The notes under the pieces were generated by a model that saw nothing but the letters and a program-made list of their open reading frames with translations, did no database searches and was not told where the DNA came from. A stretch of 64,000 nt of DNA from assembly GCF_000821065.1 (NCBI RefSeq), contig NZ_CDGG01000001.1, positions 2,170,001 to 2,234,000 on the forward strand, written 5' to 3'. A program made the translations under genes and the position numbers. Shown one piece after another: positions 17,483 to 25,951 of the stretch (position 1 is its first letter; the number at the start of each line of letters is the position of its first letter). This stretch comes from Oceanobacillus oncorhynchi (GTDB taxonomy: Bacteria; Bacillota; Bacilli; Bacillales; Amphibacillaceae).

Positions 17483-18340
17483 ATGGAAAATAATTTTTTT
17501 GAATCTCCGACAATGCATGTATCAGATATAACCATTCAAGTAGCGAATTTACAGCGTTCCCTCGATTTTTATCATACTTTTCTAGGCTTTCAAGTGATGG
17601 AGGAGACAGAAAACCAGGCCATCCTTTCTGCTGATGGAAAGAAGGCTTTAATCATACTGGAACAGCCGGAAGGAGTGCTGCCGAAACAAGGCAAAACCAC
17701 AGGGCTTTATCATTTTGCCATTTTATTGCCTCAAAGAGCGGATTTGGCGGCATTTTTAAAACATCTTCTGCAGGCAGGGAAAGCATACAGCCTGCAATTA
17801 GGGGCTGCCGATCATATTGTCAGTGAAGCACTCTATTTTTCTGATCCGGATGGAAATGGAATCGAAGTTGCCAGAGACCGATTATCTAAAAGCTGGAAGT
17901 GGATAGATGAATCCGTGCAAATGAGTACGGATCCGCTTGATGCAGATGGACTACTGGCAGAGGCTGCTGGTGATTGGCAGGGGATGCCTGTGGAAACACG
18001 TATTGGACATGTGCATCTCCATGTGAATGATTTGCCGGCAGCAAAGGAATTTTACATTAAGGGAATAGGGTTCCAAGAGGTAACTGGATTTCCTGGAGCA
18101 TCTTTTTTATCTGACAACGGTTATCATCACCATATTGCGATTAATACATGGAATGGGGAAGGAGCGCCGATTCCAGATTTACAAGTGGTTGGGATGCAGT
18201 TTTTTACAATAACGTACCCGAATAAAGAGGAGATAGACAAAGTGGTTCAAAGATTGGCAGCATTAGGTTATCCGGCTGATGAAGGAATGGTAAAGGACCC
18301 TGCAGGAAATCATATTTTTCTAACTGCTGCAGCAAAATAA
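17483..18340 (+). CDS. catE: Catechol 2,3-dioxygenase-like VOC protein
   Basis: A 285-residue protein of two vicinal-oxygen-chelate modules (about 10-125 and 165-283). It matches Bacillus subtilis CatE in length and features: H-V-S-D-I-T-I-Q-V at the first strand, G-L-Y-H-F-A-I-L-L-P, L-Y-F-S-D-P-D-G-N-G-I-E and I-G-H-V-H-L-H-V. CatE opens catechol rings with Fe(II), removing toxic catechols and quinones. The metal ligands (His in I-G-H-V-H, His in H-H-H-I-A, Glu or equivalent at the end) are mostly visible, the third being uncertain. AAGAAAGGTGA precedes the ATG. Confidence 0.85.
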   Translation: MENNFFESPTMHVSDITIQVANLQRSLDFYHTFLGFQVMEETENQAILSADGKKALIILEQPEGVLPKQGKTTGLYHFAILLPQRADLAAFLKHLLQAGKAYSLQLGAADHIVSEALYFSDPDGNGIEVARDRLSKSWKWIDESVQMSTDPLDADGLLAEAAGDWQGMPVETRIGHVHLHVNDLPAAKEFYIKGIGFQEVTGFPGASFLSDNGYHHHIAINTWNGEGAPIPDLQVVGMQFFTITYPNKEEIDKVVQRLAALGYPADEGMVKDPAGNHIFLTAAAK

Positions 18341-18427
18341 AAAACATCTGCTTGAAAAAAGTGGATAGGTAAATCCAATTGAGGTAGAATAAAAACACAA
18401 TATACAGCGAGAGATGGGAGCACTTCC

Positions 18428-19378
18428 ATGGAATATATTTTATTAATTATTGGATTTGGATTGTTAGTAAAAGGGGCAGACTGGTTTGTTGACGGCTCCT
18501 CTAATGTTGCTCAGCTGCTGCGCGTTCCCCCGATTTTAATCGGATTAACAATTGTTGCCTTAGGGACAAGTGCACCGGAAGCAACGGTAAGTATTATTGC
18601 AGCAGCGCAAGGAACAGCCGATGTAGCAGTTGGAAACGTCGTGGGAAGTAATATCTTTAATATTACGCTTGTTATCGGTTTGGCAGCTGCAATTTATCCG
18701 CTTCGGGTTCAAAATGAAATGATAGTCAAACAGATTCCTTTTGCATTACTAGCGGCAGTAGCCTTGTTTGCCTTAGGTAGCGATGTGCTGCTGCAAGGTT
18801 CGGGAGCAGATATCCTCAGCAGAGGCGATGGAATCGTTTTCTTTCTGTTTTTAGCGATTTTTATGTATTACATCATTGAGGTCGGTTTGAAAAGCAGAAA
18901 AGAAACCAAAGCAGTCAGAGATTCCAATGTAAAATGGGGAAAGAGCACCTTCATTACACTTCTCGGATTGGCTGCCATTATTTTGGGAGGGCAATTCGTT
19001 GTAACCAATGCAACAGAAATTGCTCTGTCATGGGGGATGAGTGAGGCGCTGGTCGGTCTGACCATCGTCGCAGTAGGAACCTCCCTGCCCGAATTAGTTA
19101 CCTCGATATCTGCAGCGCTTAAAAATGAAAGTGAAATTGCCTTAGGAAACGTGGTCGGCAGCTGTATTTTTAATATCTTATTTGTTCTTGGTGCAGCATC
19201 GCTGATTACTCCTTTATCCATCAACCCTGTTATCTTCACAGATATTTGGATAATGATTGTGCTGACCATCCTTCTATTGATTTTTTCCAGAACAAGCTTT
19301 CGAATTGGAAGAAGAGAAGGGATTATACTTGCTCTTATATATGTAGCATATACCGTCTACATTATTATAAGAAATTAA
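18428..19378 (+). CDS. Calcium/sodium antiporter, CaCA family
   Basis: A 316-residue membrane protein of about ten helices with the two inverted alpha-repeats of the family: G-T-S-A-P-E-A with G-N-V-V-G-S-N-I-F-N in the first half and G-T-S-L-P-E-L with G-N-V-V-G-S-C-I-F-N in the second. The acidic residue of each repeat that binds the cation is present. It resembles YrbG of Escherichia coli; ion choice (Ca2+, Na+, K+) is not certain. GAGATGGGAG lies before the ATG. Its terminator is where the IS1182-type element has inserted. Confidence 0.92.
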   Translation: MEYILLIIGFGLLVKGADWFVDGSSNVAQLLRVPPILIGLTIVALGTSAPEATVSIIAAAQGTADVAVGNVVGSNIFNITLVIGLAAAIYPLRVQNEMIVKQIPFALLAAVALFALGSDVLLQGSGADILSRGDGIVFFLFLAIFMYYIIEVGLKSRKETKAVRDSNVKWGKSTFITLLGLAAIILGGQFVVTNATEIALSWGMSEALVGLTIVAVGTSLPELVTSISAALKNESEIALGNVVGSCIFNILFVLGAASLITPLSINPVIFTDIWIMIVLTILLLIFSRTSFRIGRREGIILALIYVAYTVYIIIRN

Positions 19379-19404
19379 AAAAGAAGGAGACCCGGTCTCC
19401 TTCT
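19376..19404. terminator. Terminator hairpin, left copy (target duplication of the IS)
   Basis: AGAAGGAGAC-CCG-GTCTCCTTCT at 19382-19404, a perfect 10-bp stem with a 3-base loop. The same 23 bases recur at 20967-20989 on the other side of the IS element. Ends the CaCA gene, although the T-run that followed it is now on the far side of the element. Confidence 0.85.
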
Positions 19405-20966
19405 CAGCTTGTAGAGAAAGTATGGTATTTTCTCTGCAAGCTTTTTTATATGGTTAAAATAATCAAGAGAAAAATAAGATATATCATGAAAATAAACTCC
19501 CATCTACCTATCCTTGCTTGGATAGGTAGATGGCAATCTTCTTCATGTTCTGGCAGGCTGCGGTGAGTAATACTTGCTCTCCCGCATTCTGCAATCCCCT
19601 CAACCTGCAGTAGCGAAGTCCATGCAGCTCTTTAGAGTCTGCAAAACTTCGCTCTACTTTTTCTTTTCTAAATTTGTATAGCTTTTTTCCGGAAACGGAT
19701 AACCGGTTTAATCGCACGTGTTCTTTATGTTCTTCCCAAACATGACGGGTGACTACTTTCTGATGATTATTCGAGCGGGTACACTGTTTCAAAAGCGGAC
19801 AGGATATACACTTTTTTGGGTCTGATTTAAATTCTCTGTAACCTTCTCGTGTCGTTGTTTTATATGGCAATTCTTCTCCATTCGGACAAGTATAACTATC
19901 TCGGTCTTCATCATAACGGAATTTCCACTTCGGAAATAACCCTTTCGTTGGATGATAGCGACGGTGAGCGATGACGCCGAATATATTCCGATCAGCTAAT
20001 CCCTTACAGATTGGATTCGTTAAATAACCGGAGTCTAAAGCCACTGCTTCCACGATAAAATCAAACCGTTTGATTTGCCGGTCTAACCGTTTCAGATAAG
20101 GGACCGAATCATGTACATTTCCCGGAGTGACGTACGCGTCTGTAATAATATTATATTTCATATCTGTGGTTCGATGATCTAAGTAACAGAACATTTCTTG
20201 TTTGTGGTCCCGAGACATAAAACCACTTTCCAGATCTGTTTTACTTTTCCGAATGGTTTTGACTTGTTTCACTTCCTCTCTATCTCTTAGCACCTTTTTT
20301 CCATTCTGTTTACGATCCTCTTGAATGGCTTGGTTTAGTTCTTCTACGTAGTCTCGTGTTTCCACTTCGACTTCTTCCCGATTAAATTTATGTTTATTGG
20401 CATTCGCTTTCAAATGAGTGGAATCCGTAAAAAGAACTCTTCCTCCAACCATACGGTGATTCATAGCTTGGAGAACAATTTCATCAAAAATTTCTTGGAA
20501 AATCTCCGTATCTTTAAAACGGGTTCGACGGTTCCAACTGATGGTAGAATGGTGAGGAACTGGTTCTGTCAGTTTTAAACCTAGAAACCAGCGGTAAGCA
20601 TTATTTGTTTGAATTTCCTTTTCAAGTTGGCGTTCCGAACGAATGCCAAAAAAATACCCAACAAACATCATTTTGAATAAAATAAGGGGGTCTAGAGAGG
20701 GACGACCATTATCTTCACAATAATAAGGTTTTACTTTTTCAATAATAAAAGAGAAATCAATGTATTTATCTATTTTCCGTAGTAAATGGTCTTGGGGGAC
20801 TAAATCTTCTAAACAAACAAATTCCATTTCATTTTGCATGTGTTTTCTCGTGTGAAACAAGCTCATCACCGCCTTTGTTTGGTACTTCTATTATACCAAA
20901 TAATTACGGTCAATTGGGGCTGTTTCCCACATAAAAATAGACTGCCGAGGGTTTCTCGACAGCCTG
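19405..20966 (-). mobile_element. IS1182-family insertion sequence
   Basis: 1562 bp bounded by imperfect terminal inverted repeats, CAGCTTGTAGAGAAA (left) and CAGGCTGTCGAGAAA (right, read inwards), 12 of 15 matching. It is flanked by a direct 23-bp duplication that is exactly a terminator palindrome. It carries one intact transposase gene on the minus strand. The transposase being intact and the ends exact suggests a recent insertion. Confidence 0.88.
19508..20869 (-). CDS. IS1182-family transposase
   Basis: 453 residues, full length. The N-terminal part (L-V-P-x-D-H-L-L-R-K-I-D, D-P-L-I-L-F-K-M-M-F-V-G-Y) is the DUF772 domain of these transposases; the DDE catalytic part includes L-F-T-D-S-T-H-L-K, A-V-A-L-D-S-G-Y and the late E-R-S-F-A-D-S-K-E. 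A cysteine pair (C-I-S-C-P-L-L-K-Q-C) makes a zinc-ribbon-like insert. The frame is open to GTG 20869, with ATG 20866 the next codon; either can follow AAAGGCGG. Confidence 0.93.
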   Translation of the reverse strand: MMSLFHTRKHMQNEMEFVCLEDLVPQDHLLRKIDKYIDFSFIIEKVKPYYCEDNGRPSLDPLILFKMMFVGYFFGIRSERQLEKEIQTNNAYRWFLGLKLTEPVPHHSTISWNRRTRFKDTEIFQEIFDEIVLQAMNHRMVGGRVLFTDSTHLKANANKHKFNREEVEVETRDYVEELNQAIQEDRKQNGKKVLRDREEVKQVKTIRKSKTDLESGFMSRDHKQEMFCYLDHRTTDMKYNIITDAYVTPGNVHDSVPYLKRLDRQIKRFDFIVEAVALDSGYLTNPICKGLADRNIFGVIAHRRYHPTKGLFPKWKFRYDEDRDSYTCPNGEELPYKTTTREGYREFKSDPKKCISCPLLKQCTRSNNHQKVVTRHVWEEHKEHVRLNRLSVSGKKLYKFRKEKVERSFADSKELHGLRYCRLRGLQNAGEQVLLTAACQNMKKIAIYLSKQG

Positions 20967-20992
20967 AGAAGGAGACCCGGTCTCCTTCTTTT
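20967..20992. terminator. Terminator hairpin, right copy (target duplication of the IS)
   Basis: The same 23-base palindrome as at 19382-19404, here followed by TTTT. It ends the leftward mhqD unit only in the sense that the A-run side now lies across the element; together with the left copy it restores the original two-way terminator A6-hairpin-T4. Confidence 0.8.
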
Positions 20993-21590
20993 ACTTTGCA
21001 TACCAGCTGGCAGCTGCTTTAACTTCGCTCATCGTCAGCTGGTGCCCATTACTCTCCCAATGGATATCAGCTTTAGCCCCGGCATTTGCCAGCAAACGCT
21101 GCAATTCCTCCGCTTCTTCCGGAGGGCACATCGGATCATTATTACCCGCAGCAATAAACACGTCTGTACCAGTTAAATCCGGAAGGTCAATGCCCTTTCT
21201 CGGTACCATCGGATGATGAAGAATTGCCTTTTGCAGGGAGTCTTTATAATGGAATAAAAGGCTTCCGGCAATATTAGCTCCGTTCGAATAGCCGATTGCT
21301 GTAACTTGTTTTCGGTCAAAACCTTCTTTTTGGCTAGCCTCATTTAAAAAATCATGTAATTCTTCTGTGCGTTTGATTAAATCTTCTTCATCAAAAACAC
21401 CTTCCTCCAAACGGCGGAAAAAACGGGGCATGCCGTTTTCCAACACGTTTCCGCGAACGCTCAAAACATTTGCCTCTGAATCAATGATATTCGCTAAAGG
21501 TAATAAATCATTTTCTGTACCGCCTGTTCCATGCAGGAGAAGCAGGGTAGGACCAGTCGGACCCGCTTTTTCTTCATAGATATACTTCAT
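20991..21590 (-). CDS. mhqD: Carboxylesterase/phospholipase-type hydrolase, MhqD-like
   Basis: A 199-residue alpha/beta hydrolase. The oxyanion L-L-H-G-T-G-G, the nucleophile elbow G-Y-S-N-G-A-N, an Asp in G-N-N-D-P-M and the His in S-N-G-H-Q-L give the catalytic triad. This is the size and layout of Bacillus subtilis MhqD (YodD), part of the hydroquinone/quinone response. It lies 24 bases behind an MhqR-like regulator in one transcription unit, which supports the name. The physiological substrate is unknown. Confidence 0.85.
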   Translation of the reverse strand: MKYIYEEKAGPTGPTLLLLHGTGGTENDLLPLANIIDSEANVLSVRGNVLENGMPRFFRRLEEGVFDEEDLIKRTEELHDFLNEASQKEGFDRKQVTAIGYSNGANIAGSLLFHYKDSLQKAILHHPMVPRKGIDLPDLTGTDVFIAAGNNDPMCPPEEAEELQRLLANAGAKADIHWESNGHQLTMSEVKAAASWYAK

Positions 21591-21614
21591 TGATGTTCAT
21601 CCTTCCCACTTGCG

Positions 21615-22049
21615 TTATTCTTTTTCAGCGGCTTGATGGCCAACCTTTTTCAATACCTCGATAACAGTCGCTTTATCGCTCTCTGAAATTCCTTGGAACA
21701 TCTCTTCAATCACCTGCTGATGCTTCGGGAAAATCTCATCCATCATTTGTTTTCCTTTTGCTGTAATTTCTAAATAAACTGCTCTTCTGTCATCAGGACA
21801 ATTTGTCCGGATTAAGAGCTCTTTTTTTTCAAGCTTATCAATGACGTAGGTTATCGACCCTGTGCTGATCAATACGGATTCCGAAATTTCCCGGATAGTT
21901 TGTCTGCCTTTATGATACAATGCTTCTAAAATAGCAAAGTCAGATGCGCGCATGCCGTGATTTTTGATATCTTTTTTTGTTAATTCTTCTAACGCTTTAG
22001 AAGCCTTCATGGTAATGACGAAAGCTTTCAATGATAAATTTTCAGCCAA
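21615..22049 (-). CDS. mhqR: MarR-family regulator, MhqR-like
   Basis: About 144 residues with a central winged helix-turn-helix: D-F-A-I-L-E-A-L-Y-H-K-G, I-S-T-G-S-I-T-Y-V-I-D-K-L-E-K-K and the wing D-D-R-R-A-V, very close to MhqR (YkvE), which represses hydroquinone-detoxifying genes. The start is taken as the TTG at 22049, because AGAGAGGTGATT fits the ribosome there; the longer frame starts in the ribosome site at GTG 22058. No conserved sensing Cys is obvious, as for MhqR itself. It leads the mhqRD unit and probably represses it. Confidence 0.85.
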   Translation of the reverse strand: MAENLSLKAFVITMKASKALEELTKKDIKNHGMRASDFAILEALYHKGRQTIREISESVLISTGSITYVIDKLEKKELLIRTNCPDDRRAVYLEITAKGKQMMDEIFPKHQQVIEEMFQGISESDKATVIEVLKKVGHQAAEKE

Positions 22050-22081
22050 AATAATCACCTCTCTTTTGTGATATAAAAATA

Positions 22082-22110
22082 TATTTAATTAAGATATATG
22101 TAATTAAATA
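22082..22110. promoter_or_regulatory. Palindromic operator before mhqR
   Basis: TATTTAATTA (22082-22091) and TAATTAAATA (22101-22110) form a perfect 10-bp inverted repeat with a 9-base spacer, 33 bases before the mhqR start. This is the usual place and form of a MarR autoregulatory site. The sequence does not match the ATCTCGA-type MhqR motif I recall from Bacillus subtilis. Confidence 0.6.
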
Positions 22111-22305
22111 ATAATGAATGATAACTAATTTGTCAAGTGAGCGAGGGAGAGGTATGTGCTTTGCGGCATCAAAAATCCTCTGGTGTTACAGTCATTACAG
22201 CGTTCTTTACAGGGCGGCTGTTTAACCTAAGAAAAAGTGTCGCGGAACACATGGTAGGGAAAACGATAAGAAAGATTGGTGATTGAGAAATGAAGGAGAG
22301 TTAAT

Positions 22306-22479
22306 GTGAGCAAGAATAAATTTGAAGAACATCTAGATGCAGCAGGAATTGCGTTTGATTTGCTTCTTTTCCTGCCTATATTTGTATCTAACTTAGCAGG
22401 AATTTTCAGCAAGGATGTATTTGCTGAAAACTCCTTGTATATTCCAGTTATTTTTATCATCGATATTATAGAGATATGA
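22306..22479 (+). CDS. Small membrane protein, unrecognised
   Basis: A 57-codon frame (GTG 22306, stop 22477-22479) too short for usual gene calling. AAGGAGAG lies 6 bases before the GTG, a good ribosome site. The protein has a charged amphipathic start (S-K-N-K-F-E-E-H-L-D) and one or two hydrophobic stretches (A-F-D-L-L-L-F-L-P-I-F-V and Y-I-P-V-I-F-I-I-D-I-I). I do not recognise it. It could be the remnant of a longer membrane protein. It converges on fetB. Confidence 0.5.
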   Translation: MSKNKFEEHLDAAGIAFDLLLFLPIFVSNLAGIFSKDVFAENSLYIPVIFIIDIIEI

Positions 22480-22499
22480 TGACATAACAGTTTAGAGCT

Positions 22500-23273
22500 T
22501 TAATTTTCTTCATCCGTTTTAATCTTATGCATCTGCATCCGTTCATTAAACAATGTCGGGTAGGAGAGAAAGCCAAGCATAATACTGGTTACGGCAGCTG
22601 TTGTCAATAATAGAAAGAGAATTAACAGCTGGAATTGGACTGCTTGGATTGGATCAGCGCCAGCAATAATCTGCCCGCTCATCATTCCCGGCAGTTGAAC
22701 GAGACCGATTGTTTTTTGACTTTCAATCGTGGGAATCAAGCTCGCTTTAATAGAATGAATCAAGGGCAAATGGATAGCCTGCTTTGGTGTTCCGCCTAAA
22801 GAAAGCAGGAGCTCTGTTTCTTTTTTCTGTGTTTGGATTTCTGATGTGAAACGGTTCAGAAAAAGAATGGAAAGCACCATGGAATTACCGACAACCATTC
22901 CGCTGATAGGGATAATGTATTGTGCAGTCGGCGGTGTAATTTGAAATCCCAATAGAATACCCTGTGTCAGCAGCTCAATAAAAACAAATGTCAGAATCAG
23001 TTTCCATATGATTCCCTTGATTGATGCGCCTTTTTTCTGTGCATTATGTGTGGCTGCGCCAATCATGAGAGCAACCATTAAGATAATAAAAAGATAACTG
23101 TCTGATTCAAAGACAAAGGTTAAAATAAAGCCGACAGCTATAAGCTGAATAATCGATCGAATGGTTGCGATAAACGTATCTTTTTCCAAGCCGAGACGTA
23201 ACGTTTTAGAAAGGATTAAAGGAATCAGGACGAAAATAAGCGATAAGCTCAAGTTTAGGACGCTCATTGCCAT
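22500..23273 (-). CDS. fetB: Metal (iron) export ABC permease, FetB/UPF0014 family
   Basis: A 257-residue protein of seven or so membrane helices. The central G-M-V-V-G-N-S-M, followed by E-L-L-L-S-L-G-G-T and Q-L-P-G-M-M-S-G-Q-I-I-A-G-A, is the family signature. In Escherichia coli FetAB exports iron under oxidative stress; the Bacillus relative is YjkA. It overlaps fetA by 10 bases and is translated with it. Confidence 0.9.
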   Translation of the reverse strand: MAMSVLNLSLSLIFVLIPLILSKTLRLGLEKDTFIATIRSIIQLIAVGFILTFVFESDSYLFIILMVALMIGAATHNAQKKGASIKGIIWKLILTFVFIELLTQGILLGFQITPPTAQYIIPISGMVVGNSMVLSILFLNRFTSEIQTQKKETELLLSLGGTPKQAIHLPLIHSIKASLIPTIESQKTIGLVQLPGMMSGQIIAGADPIQAVQFQLLILFLLLTTAAVTSIMLGFLSYPTLFNERMQMHKIKTDEEN

Positions 23274-24007
23274 TCCCCCTTCACAAATTCCTGTACCCGG
23301 GAGTCAGCCGGATTTTTCAATAAGTCTTTCCTGCCTGCCTCAACGAGTTCGCCGTTCATCATGACCCATGTATCATCGCCAATATGTAAAGCTTGTTCTA
23401 AATTATGAGTAATCCAGGCAATGGTCACAGAGAATTTCTGATTAATATGCTGGATTAACTGCTCGATATCTGATGTGGATACCCGGTCGAGGGAGGAGGT
23501 AATCTCATCCAGCAGCAAGACCTTTGGACGATTGACAAGCGTACGTGCAATGGACACCTTTTGCCGCTGGCCTCCGGATAAATCTGTAACATCCCGGTGG
23601 AGAAAAGAAGCATCCAGTCCAACCTGCGTAAGCAAATGCGCTGCCTCTTCTTTTTCTAATTCTTGGTTTTGAAGTGTTTTTGGCATAGCCAGATTTTTAT
23701 AAACGCTCCCCCGCAGCATCGTCGCATCTTGAAGTGCAATGCCAACGGTACGCCGTAACGCAGTCGGTTCCATGGTTTGAATGTTTTTTCCAAATAGATA
23801 GATGTCCCCTTTGGTTGGAGAAATCAATCCGTTTAATAAGCGGAATATCGTTGTCTTTCCAGCTCCGGAAGGGCCGACAAAGGTGGTGATTTTTCCTTCA
23901 GACAGGAAGCCGGATATATCTTTAATAATATCTAAATCTTCATCAGAATAGCTGACATGGTTTAGTTCTATGGCTGCTTTATCGGTTGATTTCATTGTTT
24001 GCTCCAT
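23264..24007 (-). CDS. fetA: Metal (iron) export ABC ATPase, FetA-like
   Basis: A 247-residue ATPase: Walker A GPSGAGKTT, signature LSGGQRQK, Walker B VLLLDEITSSLD, H-loop ITHN. The D-E-I-T-S-S-L-D form is common in this branch (YjkB/FetA). AAAGGAAC lies 5 bases before the ATG at 24007. It is the first gene of the two-gene unit with fetB. Iron as substrate follows from the pairing with a UPF0014 permease, not from this protein alone. Confidence 0.88.
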   Translation of the reverse strand: MEQTMKSTDKAAIELNHVSYSDEDLDIIKDISGFLSEGKITTFVGPSGAGKTTIFRLLNGLISPTKGDIYLFGKNIQTMEPTALRRTVGIALQDATMLRGSVYKNLAMPKTLQNQELEKEEAAHLLTQVGLDASFLHRDVTDLSGGQRQKVSIARTLVNRPKVLLLDEITSSLDRVSTSDIEQLIQHINQKFSVTIAWITHNLEQALHIGDDTWVMMNGELVEAGRKDLLKNPADSRVQEFVKGEWQ

Positions 24008-24042
24008 GGTGAAGTTCCTTTCTGAAATGGGTATAGAAGAGA

Positions 24043-24066
24043 AGCAGGAGAGAGAATCTCCTGCTG
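24043..24066 (-). terminator. Terminator after the ABC-F gene
   Basis: AGCAGGAGA and TCTCCTGCT pair perfectly around a short loop, followed on the minus strand by a pyrimidine-rich stretch. Confidence 0.6.
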
Positions 24067-24082
24067 AACAAATCTTATTCTA

Positions 24083-25672
24083 TCATTCCTCTTGTTGATT
24101 TAAAAGCGTGCGTTTTTGCTGGAGAAGCTTTTGAAATTCCTGATCCAGTTCATCCGACGGCTCCAGGCTGAGCTTGCTTAATGTTTCTGTTATCTTTGTT
24201 TCAATAATCATTAACTGCTGTTCGATTGGATCTTCCTGTGTTTCTTTTTCTGTTGATTCTTTATGGAGCTGCTGGATGCTTCCATCAAAAAAGGTAAGCT
24301 GCTGCTGGCTTATTTTAATGACTTTGGTTGCGATATTATTGATAAACTGCCGATCATGGGATACAAATAAAACAGTGCCCTCATAGGCTTGAAGCAGATC
24401 TTCTAATGCTTCGACCGCCTCGATATCGAGGTAGTTTGTCGGCTCGTCAAGAATCAGCATATTGATATCACTGACAAAAAGCTTTGCAAATGCCACCTTA
24501 ACCTGCTCTCCGCCACTGAGTACATGGACAGGCTTAAAAACATCATCACCATAGAAATGCAGCCGCGCTAAAACCGTCCGAATCAGAGTTTCATCCTGCT
24601 TAGATGTTTCTTTGACATTTTCCAGAATCGACTTTTCCTGGTTTAAAGTAGATAAATCCTGTTGAAAATAACCAATTTTTATAGACGGATTTAAAGTGAT
24701 ACCGGCATCTTTACGCATTATTTTTTTAATAAACGTGGTTTTGCCTGCTCCATTTGGACCGATGATGCCAACCTTATCTCCATTTTTGATATTTAAACTG
24801 GCTTTTTCCCATAGTTGCTTTCCGGGAACAGCACCTTCTACATCCTCTATCCGTAAAATAATTTTCTGCTGTAATTTCTCTTGATGGGGAAGTGTCATTT
24901 TCAAGGGAGCAGCTTCTTTTACCTTATCCACTTTTTCCATATTATCTAACCGGCTTTCTAAAGCTTTGGATGTTTTTTGCAGCTTTTTCTGCTTTTTCGC
25001 AAAGTAGGGTTTCGCCCCTTTTAAGGATTCTTCCGTAGAGCCAATTTTGCTTTTCGGTGTTTTGGTTGCCCGCTGTGCTTTTTGTTCTTTTTTCTCTATC
25101 GCACGCTCAAGCTGTCTTTTTTTCTGCTGATAATGCTCATAATCCAGCCGTTGTTTTTCGAGTTCTTTATCCTTTTGCTCCCGGTATGCTGTATAATTGC
25201 CGGAATAAATTTGGATGTGCTCTTCGTCAATTTCCCAAATTTGCTGACATAGTTTATCTAAAAAATTACGATCATGAGAGACGATAATTAATGCCCCCTG
25301 CCAATGGGACAGCTGCTTTTCAACCCATTCAATATGAGCAGTATCCAGGTTGGTTGTCGGTTCATCAGCAAGGAGGAGACCGGTTTGTTTCTGTAAAGCT
25401 TCTACAATATACGCCTGCGTCACTTCGCCGCCGCTTTTTTGATCACGCTTCTCTTTTAATTGTGGCAATAATTCCACCGAAGTATGCATATGAATCGTAC
25501 CTTGCTCCGGTGGAATGTTACCGGCAAGCAGGTTGAGCAGCGTTGTTTTGCCCGAGCCATTTTTTCCGACTAAACCAATCCGGTCTTTGGCATGAACAAC
25601 CAAATGCTCTATCGAAAATAATTCCCGATCTTTGATACTGTGTTTGATATGATGTGCTTCTAAAATTCTCAT
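24083..25672 (-). CDS. ABC-F ribosome-protection ATPase (VmlR/Vga/Msr type)
   Basis: A 529-residue protein with two ATPase domains and no membrane part. Domain 1: Walker A GKNGSGKT (about 37-44), signature K-S-G-G-E, Walker B LLADEPTTNLD. A charged coiled linker (about 165-265; lysine- and glutamine-rich) is the interdomain arm that reaches into the ribosome. Domain 2: GPNGAGKT, LSGGEQVK, LILDEPTNYLD, then a C-terminal extension of about 60 residues. This plan fits antibiotic-resistance ABC-F proteins such as VmlR, which remove lincosamides, streptogramins A and pleuromutilins. The leader at 25673-25994 carries an attenuator, as in known inducible members. Which drugs it answers is not known. 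Confidence 0.85.
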   Translation of the reverse strand: MRILEAHHIKHSIKDRELFSIEHLVVHAKDRIGLVGKNGSGKTTLLNLLAGNIPPEQGTIHMHTSVELLPQLKEKRDQKSGGEVTQAYIVEALQKQTGLLLADEPTTNLDTAHIEWVEKQLSHWQGALIIVSHDRNFLDKLCQQIWEIDEEHIQIYSGNYTAYREQKDKELEKQRLDYEHYQQKKRQLERAIEKKEQKAQRATKTPKSKIGSTEESLKGAKPYFAKKQKKLQKTSKALESRLDNMEKVDKVKEAAPLKMTLPHQEKLQQKIILRIEDVEGAVPGKQLWEKASLNIKNGDKVGIIGPNGAGKTTFIKKIMRKDAGITLNPSIKIGYFQQDLSTLNQEKSILENVKETSKQDETLIRTVLARLHFYGDDVFKPVHVLSGGEQVKVAFAKLFVSDINMLILDEPTNYLDIEAVEALEDLLQAYEGTVLFVSHDRQFINNIATKVIKISQQQLTFFDGSIQQLHKESTEKETQEDPIEQQLMIIETKITETLSKLSLEPSDELDQEFQKLLQQKRTLLNQQEE

Positions 25673-25721
25673 AAAATCATCTCCGTATCTATGAAGGATG
25701 GGAATAGGGGAGTTAATTGCA

Positions 25722-25842
25722 TAAAAAAACCCCTATTCTGCATTCAGAACAGGAGTCGCCAAAAAATGAAATGGGCATACGTATCGCTCATTTCATACGG
25801 GTATTTATCACAAAGGATAAAAGGCTAATCCTGTTCTGAAAT
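25722..25842 (-). promoter_or_regulatory. Attenuator with competing hairpins before the ABC-F gene
   Basis: On the minus strand TCCTGTTCTGAA (25754-25743) can pair perfectly, over 12 bases, with TTCAGAACAGGA upstream (anti-terminator), or with CAGAATAGGGG downstream to make a terminator followed by T7 (25754-25722). Between them ATGAAATG...CATTTCAT forms another stem. The alternatives are mutually exclusive, as in drug-induced attenuation of vmlR-type genes. Confidence 0.8.
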
Positions 25843-25951
25843 CGTTCCATGAGAGCATGAAAAATAATACAGCAAGAGGGCACACGGATTCTGAGTTTCC
25901 GATCTGCTGTTATCATCCTCTTATGAAATTCATTCTTTTAAAAAAACAGGA

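Noticed and set aside
22227-22460. 77-residue minus-strand frame
   Set aside because: Lies opposite the small plus-strand membrane ORF, which has the ribosome site.
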